A stretch of 64,000 nucleotides of DNA, from positions 289,865 through 353,864 of the forward strand of contig NZ_JAUMKD010000006.1 in assembly GCF_030519475.1 (NCBI RefSeq), given 5' to 3'. Under the pieces are notes generated by a model, which made no database searches, was not told the DNA's origin, and saw nothing but the letters and a program-made list of their open reading frames with translations. The translations under genes were made by a program, and so were the position numbers. This document shows positions 29,064 through 37,945 of the stretch, one piece after another (position 1 is the stretch's first letter; every line of letters starts with the position of its first letter). This DNA comes from Micromonospora sp. C28SCA-DRY-2 (GTDB taxonomy: Bacteria > Actinomycetota > Actinomycetes > Mycobacteriales > Micromonosporaceae).

Positions 29064-29090
29064 CGGGCCACCGGGCTGCCCGGTGGCCCG
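29064..29090. terminator. Bidirectional hairpin terminator
   Basis: Perfect 12-bp stem CGGGCCACCGGG with a CTG loop, between the convergent oxidoreductase and recQ genes. Confidence 0.8.
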
Positions 29091-29129
29091 GGCCGGGGCC
29101 GGCGACGCCCGGCCGGCGTCGAGGGCGGG

Positions 29130-30983
29130 TCAGGCCGGGCCGGCCCCGTCGGCCAGGACAGTCAGGATCTGCTCGCCGTACTTGGCCAGCTTGTTCTCCC
29201 CGACGCCGCTGACCCGGGACAGCTCCGCCAGCGAGGCCGGCGCGTCGGTGGCGATCTGCCGCAGCGTCGCGTCGTGGAAGATCACGTACGCCGGGACACC
29301 CTGCTCCTTGGCGGTGGCCGCCCGCCAGGACCGCAGCCGCTCGAAGACCGCTGTCGCCGCCGGGGACAGCTCGGCGACGACGGTGGCCGACCCGCGCGGC
29401 TTGGCGGCCCGGGACGGGGCGACCTTCTCCGGCTCGCGGCGCATCATCACCGTCCGGCGGCGGCCGAGCACCTCGGCGCTGGCGTCGGTGAGCACCAGGG
29501 TGCCGTAGTCGCCCTCGACGGCGAGCAGGCCCTCGGCCAGCAGCTGGCGGACCACCCCGCGCCACTCGGCCTCGCGCAGCTCGCCGCCGATGCCGAACAC
29601 GGTCAGCGAGTCGTGGCCGTACTGGGTGACCTTGTCGGTGGCCCGGCCGAGCAGGATGTCGATGCAGTGCCCGGCGCCGAAGCGCTGGTTGCGCTCCCGG
29701 TCGAGCCGGAACACCGTGGAGAGCAGCTTCTGCGCGGCGACCGTGCCGTCCCAGGACTCCGGCGGGTTCAGGCAGGTGTCGCAGTTGCCGCACTCGGTCG
29801 TCCGCCGCTCGCCGAAGTAGTCGAGCAGTTGGGCGCGGCGGCAGCGGACCGTCTCGCAGAGCGCCAGCATCGCGTCGAGGTGGGCGGCCAGGTTCCGGCG
29901 GTGGGCCAGGTCGCCCTCCGAGGTCTCGATCATCTTGCGCTGCTGCACCACGTCCTGCAGCCCGTACGCGAGCCAGGCGGTTGACGGCAGGCCGTCCCGC
30001 CCGGCCCGGCCGGTCTCCTGGTAGTAGCCCTCGACCGACTTCGGCAGGTCCAGGTGCGCGACGAACCGCACGTCCGGCTTGTCGATGCCCATGCCGAAGG
30101 CGATCGTCGCCACCATGACCAGCCCGTCCTCGCGCAGGAACCGCTGCTGGTTGCGGGCGCGGGTGGCCGCGTCCAGGCCGGCGTGGTAGGGCAGGGCCGG
30201 GATGCCGTTGGCGGTGAGGAACTCGGCGGTCTTGTCCACCGAGGCGCGGGACAGGCAGTAGACGATGCCCGCGTCGCCGGGGTGCTCGTCGCGCAGCAGG
30301 GCGAGCAACTGCTTGCGCGGCTCCCGCTTGGGCACGATCCGGTACTGGATGTTGGGCCGGTCGAAGCTGGCCACGAAGTGCCGGGCGTCGGTGAGCTTGA
30401 GCCGGGTGGCGATCTCGGCGCGGGTGGCGCTGGTCGCGGTGGCGGTCAGCGCGATGCGGGGCACGTCGGGCCAGCGCTCGTGCAGCATCGACAGGGCCAG
30501 GTAGTCGGGGCGGAAGTCGTGCCCCCACTGCGACACGCAGTGCGCCTCGTCGATGGCGAACAGGGCGATCTCGCCCCGGTCGAGCAGGGCCTGGGCGGAG
30601 CGGGTGCCCAGCGCCTCGGGGGCGAGGTAGAGCAGGTCGATCTCGCCGGCGACGAACGCCGCCTCGACCCGCCGGCGGGCGTCGGGATCCTGGGTCGAGT
30701 TGAGGAACCCGGCGCGTACGCCGACCGCGGTCAGCGCGTCGACCTGGTCCTGCATCAACGCGATCAGTGGCGAGATCACCACCGCCACGCCGGGGCGGAC
30801 CAGTGCCGGGATCTGGTAGCACAGTGACTTGCCGCCCCCGGTGGGCATCAGCACCAGCGCGTCGCCCCCGGCCACCACGTGCTCGATCACCTCCTGCTGG
30901 AAGCCGCGGAAGGCGTCGTAGCCGAACACCCGGCGCAGCACCTCGACCGGGTCGGCGGTGCGCAGGTCGGTGGGGGAAGCCAT
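29130..30983 (-). CDS. recQ: ATP-dependent DNA helicase RecQ
   Basis: A 617-residue 3'-5' superfamily 2 helicase. Motif 0 is FRGFQQEVI, Walker A is PTGGGKSLCYQIPAL, motif II is DEAHCVSQWGHDFRPDY, and motif VI is QETGRAGRDG. The RQC zinc cysteines are in CETVRCRR and CGNCDTC, followed by a winged helix and a C-terminal HRDC domain (PAYVIFHDATLRQIA...GVGENKLAKYG). The full three-domain RecQ architecture is present. ATG 30983 is preceded by TAGAAT ending 6 nt upstream, predicting leaderless mRNA. It lies in the block inserted between uvrC and rapZ. Confidence 0.96.
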   Translation of the reverse strand: MASPTDLRTADPVEVLRRVFGYDAFRGFQQEVIEHVVAGGDALVLMPTGGGKSLCYQIPALVRPGVAVVISPLIALMQDQVDALTAVGVRAGFLNSTQDPDARRRVEAAFVAGEIDLLYLAPEALGTRSAQALLDRGEIALFAIDEAHCVSQWGHDFRPDYLALSMLHERWPDVPRIALTATATSATRAEIATRLKLTDARHFVASFDRPNIQYRIVPKREPRKQLLALLRDEHPGDAGIVYCLSRASVDKTAEFLTANGIPALPYHAGLDAATRARNQQRFLREDGLVMVATIAFGMGIDKPDVRFVAHLDLPKSVEGYYQETGRAGRDGLPSTAWLAYGLQDVVQQRKMIETSEGDLAHRRNLAAHLDAMLALCETVRCRRAQLLDYFGERRTTECGNCDTCLNPPESWDGTVAAQKLLSTVFRLDRERNQRFGAGHCIDILLGRATDKVTQYGHDSLTVFGIGGELREAEWRGVVRQLLAEGLLAVEGDYGTLVLTDASAEVLGRRRTVMMRREPEKVAPSRAAKPRGSATVVAELSPAATAVFERLRSWRAATAKEQGVPAYVIFHDATLRQIATDAPASLAELSRVSGVGENKLAKYGEQILTVLADGAGPA

Positions 30984-30989
30984 CCGCGG

Positions 30990-30995
30990 ATTCTA
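30990..30995 (-). promoter_or_regulatory. -10 box of leaderless recQ promoter
   Basis: TAGAAT on the minus strand ends 6 nt (CCGCGG) before ATG 30983. Confidence 0.6.
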
Positions 30996-31008
30996 CGAGC
31001 GGCCGCCG

Positions 31009-31161
31009 ACAGCCGGCCGGCCCCGCGCCGCCGGGCGCGCCGGGAGCGGACCGGACAGGGGGACACCCGGGGGACGGGCGCGGGCGCACAGCCGGCCGGC
31101 CCCGCGCCGCCGGGCGCGCCGGGAGCGGACCCGGACAGCGGGGGACACCCCGGGACGGGCG
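31009..31161. repeat. Direct repeat, two copies of about 73 bp
   Basis: Copy 1 at 31009-31080 and copy 2 at 31088-31161, 7 bp apart, begin identically (ACAGCCGGCCGG...) and differ by a few G/C indels near their ends. They fill most of the recQ-rapZ space. Each copy is full of GCCGG/CCGGC and could fold. Recent duplication is likely. No coding signal. Confidence 0.85.
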
Positions 31162-31188
31162 TCCGCCGGGCCGGTCGACCGGGCGGGA

Positions 31189-31194
31189 TAGAGT
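31189..31194 (+). promoter_or_regulatory. Probable -10 for rapZ operon
   Basis: TAGAGT about 62 nt before the rapZ GTG, just after the direct repeats. Confidence 0.4.
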
Positions 31195-31256
31195 CGCTGT
31201 TTGACCACATCGCGGCCGGGACCAGCCGGCCGCGGCGCCACGGCTTGGGGGTAGGG

Positions 31257-32192
31257 GTGAGCGAGGCGCGCACGGCCGAGGAGCGGGACGGCATCCCGGC
31301 GGGGATCGCCGGGCAGCCCGCTCCGGCGGAGTCGGACACCACACTGGTGGTGGTCACCGGGCTCTCCGGGGGCGGCCGCAGCACGGTGGCCCGGGCGCTG
31401 GAGAACGTCGGCTACTACGTGGTGGACAACCTCCCGCAGGCGCTGATGCTCGACATGGCCGAGCTGGCGTTCAAGGCCGGCGGGGCGGCCCGGCGGACCG
31501 CCATGGTGCTCGACGTCCGCTCGCGCGCCTTCTCCACCGACCTGGCCGGGGCGATCCGGGAGCTGAAGGAGCGCGGCTTCTCGCCCCGGGTGGTCTTCGT
31601 CGACGCCGACGACGAGGTGCTGATCCGCCGGTTCGAGAGCGTCCGCCGCTCGCACCCGTTGCAGGGCGACGGGCGGTTGGCCGACGGCATCGCCGTCGAG
31701 CGCGGCCTGCTGGAGGAGGCCCGGGACCAGGCCGACGTGATCATCGACACCAGCCACCTGAACGTCAACCAGCTGCGCCGCCGGATCGAGGAGCTGTTCG
31801 GCGGCGAGGACGCCCGCCGGCTGCGGGTCACCGTGCTCTCCTTCGGCTTCAAGTACGGCCTGCCGCCGGACGCCGACTTCGTGCTGGACGCCCGGTTCCT
31901 GCCCAACCCGTACTGGGTGCCGGAACTGCGTGAGCACACCGGGCGGGAGGAGGCGGTCAGCTCGTACGTGCTCGGCCAGGAGGGCGCGGACGCCTTCGTG
32001 GCCTCGTACGCCGACCTGGTCAACGCCACCACCACCGGCTTCGAGCGGGAGGGCAAGCGCTACCTGACCGTGGCCGTGGGCTGCACCGGCGGCAAGCACC
32101 GCAGCGTGGCGATCGCCGAGGAGCTGGCCGCCCGGCTGCGCCAGTCCGGCCTCGCCGCCAACGCGCAGCACCGGGACCTGGGGCGGGAATGA
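31257..32192 (+). CDS. rapZ: RNase adapter RapZ (YvcJ) family protein
   Basis: A 311-residue P-loop protein. In other bacteria RapZ binds GlcN6P and RNA and controls amino-sugar synthesis; the actinobacterial role is less clear. The Walker A is GLSGGGRST (35-43), with Arg replacing Lys as usual in actinobacteria. The C-terminal domain shows SFGFKYGLPPDADFVLDARF and VAVGCTGGKHRSVAIAE, the sugar-phosphate and RNA-binding region. GTG 31257 is preceded by GTAGGG. Its TGA overlaps the yvcK ATG by 4 bp. Heads the conserved rapZ-yvcK-whiA array. Confidence 0.95.
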   Translation: MSEARTAEERDGIPAGIAGQPAPAESDTTLVVVTGLSGGGRSTVARALENVGYYVVDNLPQALMLDMAELAFKAGGAARRTAMVLDVRSRAFSTDLAGAIRELKERGFSPRVVFVDADDEVLIRRFESVRRSHPLQGDGRLADGIAVERGLLEEARDQADVIIDTSHLNVNQLRRRIEELFGGEDARRLRVTVLSFGFKYGLPPDADFVLDARFLPNPYWVPELREHTGREEAVSSYVLGQEGADAFVASYADLVNATTTGFEREGKRYLTVAVGCTGGKHRSVAIAEELAARLRQSGLAANAQHRDLGRE

Positions 32193-33163
32193 CGACGGCG
32201 AAGGTGGTGGCCTTCGGCGGCGGGCACGGCCTGTCCGCGTCCCTGCGCGCGCTGCGCCGCTGCGCCCCCGAACTCGACCTGGACATCACCGCGGTGGTCA
32301 CCGTCGGCGACGACGGCGGCTCCAGCGGCCGGCTGCGCGCCGAACGGGGCGGCCTGCCGCCGGGCGACCTGCGTCAGGCGCTGGTCGCGCTGGCCGGCGA
32401 CCACCCCGCGACGCGGCGCAGCGCCGGGCTGTTCCAGCACCGCTTCGCCGAGGTGCCGGCGAGCCCGGACGGCGACGCGCTGGCCGGGCACGCGGTGGGC
32501 AACCTGGTCCTGCACGGGCTGATGGAGCTGCTCGGCGACCCGGTGGCCGCCCTGGAGCACGCCGGCGCGATGCTCGGGGCGGTGGGCCGGGTGCTGCCGA
32601 TGTCCTGCGAGCCGGTCGGCATCGAGGCGCGGGTCCGCGGCGTCGATCCGGAGCACCCGGACGAGGTGCGGACCGTCACCGGTCAGCACCAGGTAGCGGT
32701 GACCGCCGGCCGGGTGGAGTCGCTGCGGCTCACCCCGGCCGCGCCGCGGGCCTGCCCGCAGGCGCTCACCGCGATCGGCGCGGCGGACTGGCTGATCTTC
32801 GGGCCGGGCAGCTGGTACACCAGCGTGCTGCCGCACCTGCTGGTGCCGGAGCTGGCCGGGGCGATCGTCAGCAGCCCGGCCCGCCGGCTGGTCACCCTGA
32901 ACCTGGCGGCCGAGAAGGAGACCCTCGGGTTGTCGGTGGCCGACCATCTCGCCGCGTTGCGCTGGTACCTGCCGGAACTCAAGGTCGACTTCGTGCTGGC
33001 GGATTCCAAGGCGGTGGGTGACCCCGAACCGGTCGAACGTGCGGCAGAATCGCTGGGTGCCCGACTGGTCCTCGCCCCCGTCGCGGTCACCGACGGCACT
33101 CCCCGTCATGATCCGGCCGCCCTGGGCGCCGCACTGGTGCCCGTCCTGGGCGCCGATCGTTAG
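32189..33163 (+). CDS. yvcK: Gluconeogenesis factor YvcK/CofD-like
   Basis: A 324-residue YvcK/YbhK-family protein that binds UDP-sugars and supports cell-wall synthesis and growth on gluconeogenic carbon in other Gram-positives. Visible are the nucleotide-sugar Rossmann start KVVAFGGGHGLSASLRAL, the VTVGDDGGSSGRLR loop, the GHAVGNLVL segment and the LIFGPGSWYTSVLPHLLV motif. It overlaps rapZ by ATGA and precedes whiA by 54 nt, as in most actinobacteria and firmicutes. Very confident. Confidence 0.95.
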   Translation: MTTAKVVAFGGGHGLSASLRALRRCAPELDLDITAVVTVGDDGGSSGRLRAERGGLPPGDLRQALVALAGDHPATRRSAGLFQHRFAEVPASPDGDALAGHAVGNLVLHGLMELLGDPVAALEHAGAMLGAVGRVLPMSCEPVGIEARVRGVDPEHPDEVRTVTGQHQVAVTAGRVESLRLTPAAPRACPQALTAIGAADWLIFGPGSWYTSVLPHLLVPELAGAIVSSPARRLVTLNLAAEKETLGLSVADHLAALRWYLPELKVDFVLADSKAVGDPEPVERAAESLGARLVLAPVAVTDGTPRHDPAALGAALVPVLGADR

Positions 33164-33177
33164 ACACGTACGTAATC

Positions 33178-33194
33178 TCCGGCGACACGCCGGA
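33178..33194 (+). other. Hairpin between yvcK and whiA
   Basis: TCCGGCG-ACA-CGCCGGA, perfect 7-bp stem and 3-nt loop, 23 nt before whiA. It may be a partial terminator or mRNA-stabilising element within the operon. Confidence 0.5.
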
Positions 33195-33217
33195 ACCGGT
33201 CCGTGAGGGGACGCACA

Positions 33218-34198
33218 ATGGCGATGACGGCTGCGGTCAAGGACGAGCTGAGTCGGGTCGACGTGCCCAAGCCCTGCTGCCGGCGGGCGGAGATGGCGGC
33301 GCTGCTCCGCTTCGCCGGTGGGCTGCACATCGTCTCCGGCCGCGTGGTCGTGGAGGCGGAACTCGACACCGGTGCGGTGGCCCGGCGGCTGCGGCGGGAG
33401 ATCGCGGAGGTCTACGGCTACCCCAGCGAGATCCACGTGCTCGCCTCGGGCGGGCTGCGCAAGGGCAGCCACTTCATCGTCCGGGTGGTCAAGGACGGCG
33501 AGGCGCTGGCCCGGCAGACCGGCCTGCTCGACGTGCGCGGCCGGCCGGTACGCGGGCTGCCACCGCACGTGGTCGCGGCGAACGTGTGCTGCGCGGTCTC
33601 GGCCTGGCGCGGTGCGTTCATGGCGCACGGCTCGCTGACCGAGCCGGGCCGTTCCAGCGCGCTGGAGATCACCTGCCCCGGGCCGGAGTCGGCGCTCGCC
33701 CTGGTCGGCGCGGCCCGGCGGATCGGCATCACCGCCAAGAACCGCGAGGTGCGCGGGGTGGACCGGGTGGTGGTCAAGGACGGCGACGCGATCGCCGCGC
33801 TGCTCACCCGCATCGGCGCGCACTCCAGCGTGCTGGCCTGGGAGGAGCGGCGGGTCCGCCGCGAGGTGCGGGCCACCGCGAACCGGCTGGCCAACTTCGA
33901 CGACGCCAACCTGCGCCGCTCGGCGCGGGCGGCGGTCGCCGCCGCCGCCCGGGTGACCCGGGCCCTGGAGATCCTCGCCGACGACGCGCCGAACCACCTC
34001 ACCTCGGCCGGCCGGCTGCGGCTGGAGCACCGGCAGGCGTCGCTGGAGGAGCTGGGTGCGCTGGCCGACCCGCCGCTGACCAAGGACGCCATCGCCGGGC
34101 GGATCCGCCGGTTGCTGGCGCTGGCCGACAAGCGGGCCCGGGACCTGGGCATCCCGGATACCGAAGCGGCCGTCACGCCCGACATGCTCGTGGTCTGA
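33218..34198 (+). CDS. whiA: Sporulation regulator WhiA
   Basis: A 326-residue DNA-binding protein with an N-terminal LAGLIDADG-like homing-endonuclease fold without catalytic acid residues and a C-terminal HTH (LEELGALADPPLTKDAIAGRIRRLLALA). With WhiB it governs the switch from aerial growth to sporulation in Streptomyces; it occurs in most Gram-positives. The opening AMTAAVKDELSRV is family-typical. ATG 33218 follows GAGGGGACGCACA. Third gene of the rapZ-yvcK-whiA unit. Supports a sporulating, mycelial actinomycete. Confidence 0.96.
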   Translation: MAMTAAVKDELSRVDVPKPCCRRAEMAALLRFAGGLHIVSGRVVVEAELDTGAVARRLRREIAEVYGYPSEIHVLASGGLRKGSHFIVRVVKDGEALARQTGLLDVRGRPVRGLPPHVVAANVCCAVSAWRGAFMAHGSLTEPGRSSALEITCPGPESALALVGAARRIGITAKNREVRGVDRVVVKDGDAIAALLTRIGAHSSVLAWEERRVRREVRATANRLANFDDANLRRSARAAVAAAARVTRALEILADDAPNHLTSAGRLRLEHRQASLEELGALADPPLTKDAIAGRIRRLLALADKRARDLGIPDTEAAVTPDMLVV

Positions 34199-34267
34199 TA
34201 GGACGGTGAGGCGTCGCGGTCGCGTGCGGGATCACCACCCGACGCAGCGCGCCGCCGCGTGCTCGGA

Positions 34268-34273
34268 TAAGGT
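34268..34273 (+). promoter_or_regulatory. Probable -10 for the gapA operon
   Basis: TAAGGT in the 264-bp whiA-gapA space, about 190 nt before the gapA GTG. It implies a long leader for the glycolytic operon. The -35 is unclear. Confidence 0.45.
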
Positions 34274-34462
34274 CGCTGCGTACGGCAAGGGGGCCGGCAC
34301 CGGTTCTCCTCGCCGTGCTCACCGCCTCGGGCGGTCAGGTCTCCAACGACCGCGGCGGGGTGGCCGAGATGAACCGTCAACGGCCGGCTCCAACGGTCGG
34401 CGCACACCACTTCGCCGGCGGTGATCCCACGCCGGCGGACAGAACGCGAGGAGATGGGACCT

Positions 34463-35467
34463 GTGACCATCCGGGTTGGCATCAACGGCTTCGGCCGGAT
34501 CGGCCGCAACTTCTTCCGGGCAGTGCTGGCGTCCGGCGCTGACGTCGAGGTCGTGGCGGTCAACGACCTGACCGACAACGGGACGCTCGCCCACCTTGTC
34601 AAGTACGACAGCATCCTGGGTCGCCTCCCGCAGGAGGTCAAGGCCACCGCCGACGAGATCACCGTGGGCGGCAAGACCATCAAGGCGTACGCCGAGAAGG
34701 ACCCGGCGAAGCTGCCGTGGGGCGAGGTCGGCGCGGACGTCGTCATCGAGTCCACCGGCTTCTTCACCGACGCCACCAAGGCGAAGGCGCACATCGACGG
34801 CGGGGCCAAGAAGGTCATCATCTCCGCGCCGGCGAAGAACGAGGACGTCACCGTGGTGATGGGCGTCAACCAGGATCAGTACGACCCGGCCAAGCACACC
34901 ATCATCTCGAACGCCTCCTGCACCACCAACTGCCTCGCCCCGATGGCGAAGGTCCTGCAGGACACGTTCGGCATCCAGCACGGCCTGATGACCACCATCC
35001 ACGCGTACACCCAGGACCAGAACCTGCAGGACGCCCCGCACAAGGACCTGCGCCGGGCCCGGGCCGCCGCGCTGAACATCGTGCCGACCTCGACCGGCGC
35101 GGCGAAGGCGATCGGGCTGGTGCTGCCGGAGCTGAAGGGCAAGCTGGACGGCTACGCGCTGCGGGTGCCGATCCCCACCGGGTCGACCACCGACCTGACC
35201 GTGAACCTCAACCGGGAGACCACGGTCGACGAGGTCAACGCCGCGATGAAGGCGGCCGCCGACGGCCCGCTCAAGGGCATCCTGGTCTACAACGAGGACC
35301 CGATCGTCTCCTCCGACATCGTGACCGACCCGGCGTCGTGCATCTTCGACGCGCCGCTGACCAAGGTGGTCGGCAACCAGGTCAAGGTCGTCGGCTGGTA
35401 CGACAACGAGTGGGGCTACTCGAACCGCCTGGTGGACCTGGTCAAGCTGGTGGGTCAGTCGCTGTGA
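34463..35467 (+). CDS. gapA: Glyceraldehyde-3-phosphate dehydrogenase
   Basis: NAD-dependent GAPDH of 334 residues, converting glyceraldehyde-3-phosphate to 1,3-bisphosphoglycerate in glycolysis. The nucleotide-binding start is TIRVGINGFGRIGRNFFR, catalytic Cys153 lies in SNASCTTNCLAP, and the C-terminus has WYDNEWGYSNRL. GTG 34463 is preferred over ATG 34454, which would be too close to GAGGAG. Its TGA overlaps the pgk GTG by 4 bp. First gene of gapA-pgk-tpiA-secG. Confidence 0.97.
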   Translation: MTIRVGINGFGRIGRNFFRAVLASGADVEVVAVNDLTDNGTLAHLVKYDSILGRLPQEVKATADEITVGGKTIKAYAEKDPAKLPWGEVGADVVIESTGFFTDATKAKAHIDGGAKKVIISAPAKNEDVTVVMGVNQDQYDPAKHTIISNASCTTNCLAPMAKVLQDTFGIQHGLMTTIHAYTQDQNLQDAPHKDLRRARAAALNIVPTSTGAAKAIGLVLPELKGKLDGYALRVPIPTGSTTDLTVNLNRETTVDEVNAAMKAAADGPLKGILVYNEDPIVSSDIVTDPASCIFDAPLTKVVGNQVKVVGWYDNEWGYSNRLVDLVKLVGQSL

Positions 35468-36663
35468 GCATCCGGACCCTCGACGACCTGCTCGCCGAGG
35501 GGGTGTCGGGTCGGCGCGTGCTGGTGCGCGCCGACCTGAACGTCCCGCTCGACAAGCAGTCCGGCGACATCACCGACGACGGCCGGATCCGCGCGGTGCT
35601 GCCCACCCTGAGCGCGCTCACCGGGGCCGGCGCGAAGGTGGTCGTCTGCTCGCACCTGGGTCGTCCCAAGGGCTCGCCCGACCCGCAGTTCAGCCTCCGG
35701 CCGGTGGCCGGGCGCCTCGGTGAGCTGCTCGGCGCCCCGGTGCACTTCGCCACCGACACGGTCGGCGAGTCCGCCCGCGCCACGGTGGACGCGCTCGCCG
35801 ACGGCGAGGTCGCGCTGCTGGAGAACCTGCGCTTCAACGCCGGCGAGACCAGCAAGGACGAGGCCGAGCGGGGCGCCTTCGCCGACCAGCTCGCCGCCTT
35901 CGGCGACGCCTACGTCGACGACGCCTTCGGCGCGGTGCACCGCAAGCACGCCAGCGTCTACGACGTGCCGGCCCGGCTGCCGCACGTCGCCGGCCGGCTG
36001 GTGCTGCGCGAGGTGGAGGTGCTCTCCACGCTCACCGGCGACCCGGCCCGCCCGTACGTGGTGGTGCTCGGCGGCTCGAAGGTCTCCGACAAGCTCGCCG
36101 TGATCGAGGCGCTGCTGCCCACTGTCGACCGGCTGCTCATCGGCGGCGGCATGTGCTTCACCTTCCTCAAGGCCCAGGGTCACGAGGTGGGCAGCTCGCT
36201 GCTCGAGGAGGACATGGTCGAGACCTGCGGCAACCTGATCGAGCGCTCGGGCGGCAAGATCCTGCTCCCGGTCGACGTGGTGGCCGCTGACGCCTTCGCC
36301 CCGGACGCCGCGCACGACACCGTGCCGGCCGCCGGGATCCCGAGCAAGCGGGTCGGGCTGGATATCGGCCCGGAGACGGTGGCCGGGTTCGCCGCCGCGC
36401 TCAAGGGCGCGAAGACGATCTTCTGGAACGGCCCGATGGGCGTGTTCGAGATGCCGGCCTTCGCCAACGGCACCCGCGGGATCGCCGAGGCGATCGCCAA
36501 GTCCGACGCGTTCACCGTGGTCGGTGGCGGTGACTCCGCGGCGGCGGTCCGTGCACTAGGCCTGGACGAGTCCGCTTTCAATCACATATCCACCGGCGGC
36601 GGCGCCTCCCTGGAATACCTCGAGGGCAAGACCCTCCCCGGCATCGCGGCCCTGGAGAACTGA
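35464..36663 (+). CDS. pgk: Phosphoglycerate kinase
   Basis: A 399-residue two-domain kinase making ATP from 1,3-bisphosphoglycerate. The N-terminal substrate site has VLVRADLNVPLD and SHLGRPKG, the middle LLENLRFNAGE, and the C-terminal nucleotide site GGSKVSDK and FWNGPMGVFE, ending TGGGASLEYLEGK. GTG start overlaps gapA (GTGA) and the stop overlaps the tpiA ATG by one base, so the three are tightly coupled. No oddities. Confidence 0.98.
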   Translation: MSIRTLDDLLAEGVSGRRVLVRADLNVPLDKQSGDITDDGRIRAVLPTLSALTGAGAKVVVCSHLGRPKGSPDPQFSLRPVAGRLGELLGAPVHFATDTVGESARATVDALADGEVALLENLRFNAGETSKDEAERGAFADQLAAFGDAYVDDAFGAVHRKHASVYDVPARLPHVAGRLVLREVEVLSTLTGDPARPYVVVLGGSKVSDKLAVIEALLPTVDRLLIGGGMCFTFLKAQGHEVGSSLLEEDMVETCGNLIERSGGKILLPVDVVAADAFAPDAAHDTVPAAGIPSKRVGLDIGPETVAGFAAALKGAKTIFWNGPMGVFEMPAFANGTRGIAEAIAKSDAFTVVGGGDSAAAVRALGLDESAFNHISTGGGASLEYLEGKTLPGIAALEN

Positions 36664-37454
36664 TGGCGAGCGCCACCCGCCGGCCGCTGATGGCCGGCAA
36701 CTGGAAGATGAACCTGAACCACCTCGAGGCGAACCTGCTGGTGCAGAAGCTGGCGGCCAGCCTCAGCGAGAAGCAGCTCAGCGAGGTCGAGACGGTGGTG
36801 CTGCCGCCGTTCACCGACCTGCGCACGGTGCAGACCGCCGTGGACGGCGACAAGCTGCTGATCGGCTACGGCGCGCAGGACCTCTCGCCGTATGCCTCCG
36901 GGGCCTACACCGGGGACATCTCCGGCCCGATGCTGGCGAAGCTGGGCTGCACCTACGTGGTGGTCGGGCACTCCGAGCGGCGGGCCTACCACCACGAGGA
37001 CGACGCGATCGTCAACGCCAAGGTGCAGGCCGCGCTGAGCCACGGGCTGACCCCGATCCTCTGCGTGGGGGAGGGGCTGGAGGTCCGCGAGCGGGGCGAG
37101 CACGTGCCGCACTGCTGCGACCAGCTCGACGCCGCGCTGCACGGGCTGACCCCGGAGCAGGTCACCCGGGTGGTGGTCGCGTACGAGCCGGTCTGGGCGA
37201 TCGGCACCGGCAAGACGGCCACCCCGGAGGACGCCCAGGAGGTGTGCGGCGCGGTCCGTACCCGGCTGGTGGAGACCTTCGGTCAGGACACCGCGGACCA
37301 GGTCCGGATCCTCTACGGCGGCTCGGTCAAGGCGTCCAACGTCGCGGCGATCATGGCCCAGCCGGACGTGGACGGGGCCCTGGTCGGCGGGGCGAGCCTC
37401 GATGCCGAGGAATTCGCGCAGATCTGCCGGTTCCCGGAGCACATCGCCCGCTGA
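36663..37454 (+). CDS. tpiA: Triosephosphate isomerase
   Basis: A 263-residue TIM barrel interconverting DHAP and glyceraldehyde-3-phosphate. Catalytic residues are Lys15 in AGNWKMN, the His in VVGHSERR and the Glu in AYEPVWAIGTGKTA; the phosphate-gripping YGGSVKASN and GALVGGASL loops are present. ATG 36663 overlaps the pgk stop. Followed after 93 bp by secG; a TATCCT box at 37463 could start secG separately. Confidence 0.98.
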   Translation: MASATRRPLMAGNWKMNLNHLEANLLVQKLAASLSEKQLSEVETVVLPPFTDLRTVQTAVDGDKLLIGYGAQDLSPYASGAYTGDISGPMLAKLGCTYVVVGHSERRAYHHEDDAIVNAKVQAALSHGLTPILCVGEGLEVRERGEHVPHCCDQLDAALHGLTPEQVTRVVVAYEPVWAIGTGKTATPEDAQEVCGAVRTRLVETFGQDTADQVRILYGGSVKASNVAAIMAQPDVDGALVGGASLDAEEFAQICRFPEHIAR

Positions 37455-37547
37455 TCGCTCGCTATCCTTGACTCCGCCCGTCCGCCGGTCGGTGCCGCGT
37501 GCCCGACCTGCCGGGCGAGGATCGCTACGAGAGGACTGACCCCAGCC

Positions 37548-37808
37548 ATGCCGATCTGGTTCGCATACACGTTGATCGTGTTGCTGATCATCACGAGCGT
37601 CCTGCTCACCCTGCTGATCCTGCTCCACCGAGGTAAGGGTGGCGGGCTGTCGAGCATGTTCGGCGGCGGCGTCAGCTCCAGCCTGGCGGGGTCGTCGGTG
37701 GCCGAGAAGAACCTGGACCGTTACACCGTTCTGGTGGGCATCGTCTGGTTCGCCTGCATCGTGGGGCTCGGCCTCTGGCTCCGGCTGCAACTCGACGGCG
37801 CCGCCTGA
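37548..37808 (+). CDS. secG: Preprotein translocase subunit SecG
   Basis: An 86-residue small membrane subunit of the SecYEG channel with two hydrophobic helices (about 4-25 and 61-80) and the characteristic GKGGGLSSMFGGG loop between them. The glycolysis-secG linkage is conserved in actinobacteria and firmicutes. ATG 37548 is preceded by a modest GAGGA. A 16-bp hairpin terminator follows 22 nt after the stop and closes the operon. Confidence 0.95.
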   Translation: MPIWFAYTLIVLLIITSVLLTLLILLHRGKGGGLSSMFGGGVSSSLAGSSVAEKNLDRYTVLVGIVWFACIVGLGLWLRLQLDGAA

Positions 37809-37830
37809 GCAGCCCGTCAAGTCGTACAAT

Positions 37831-37873
37831 CTGCGCGCGGTCCGTCCCCCGACGGGCCGCGCGCAGTTCGTTT
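37831..37873 (+). terminator. Intrinsic terminator of gapA-pgk-tpiA-secG
   Basis: CTGCGCGCGG-T-CCGTC / GACGG-G-CCGCGCGCAG: 16-bp stem with one T-G pair and a CCCC loop, followed by TTCGTTT, one of few U-rich tails here. TACAAT at 37825-37830 abuts the stem and could be a -10 for the next gene. Confidence 0.85.
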
Positions 37874-37945
37874 CACCCCGCTGCACCGCGTCGCCCGCCG
37901 CCCTCCCCGAGCGGCGGTCCCCTCCGACGACAGGAGCGAGCAGCC

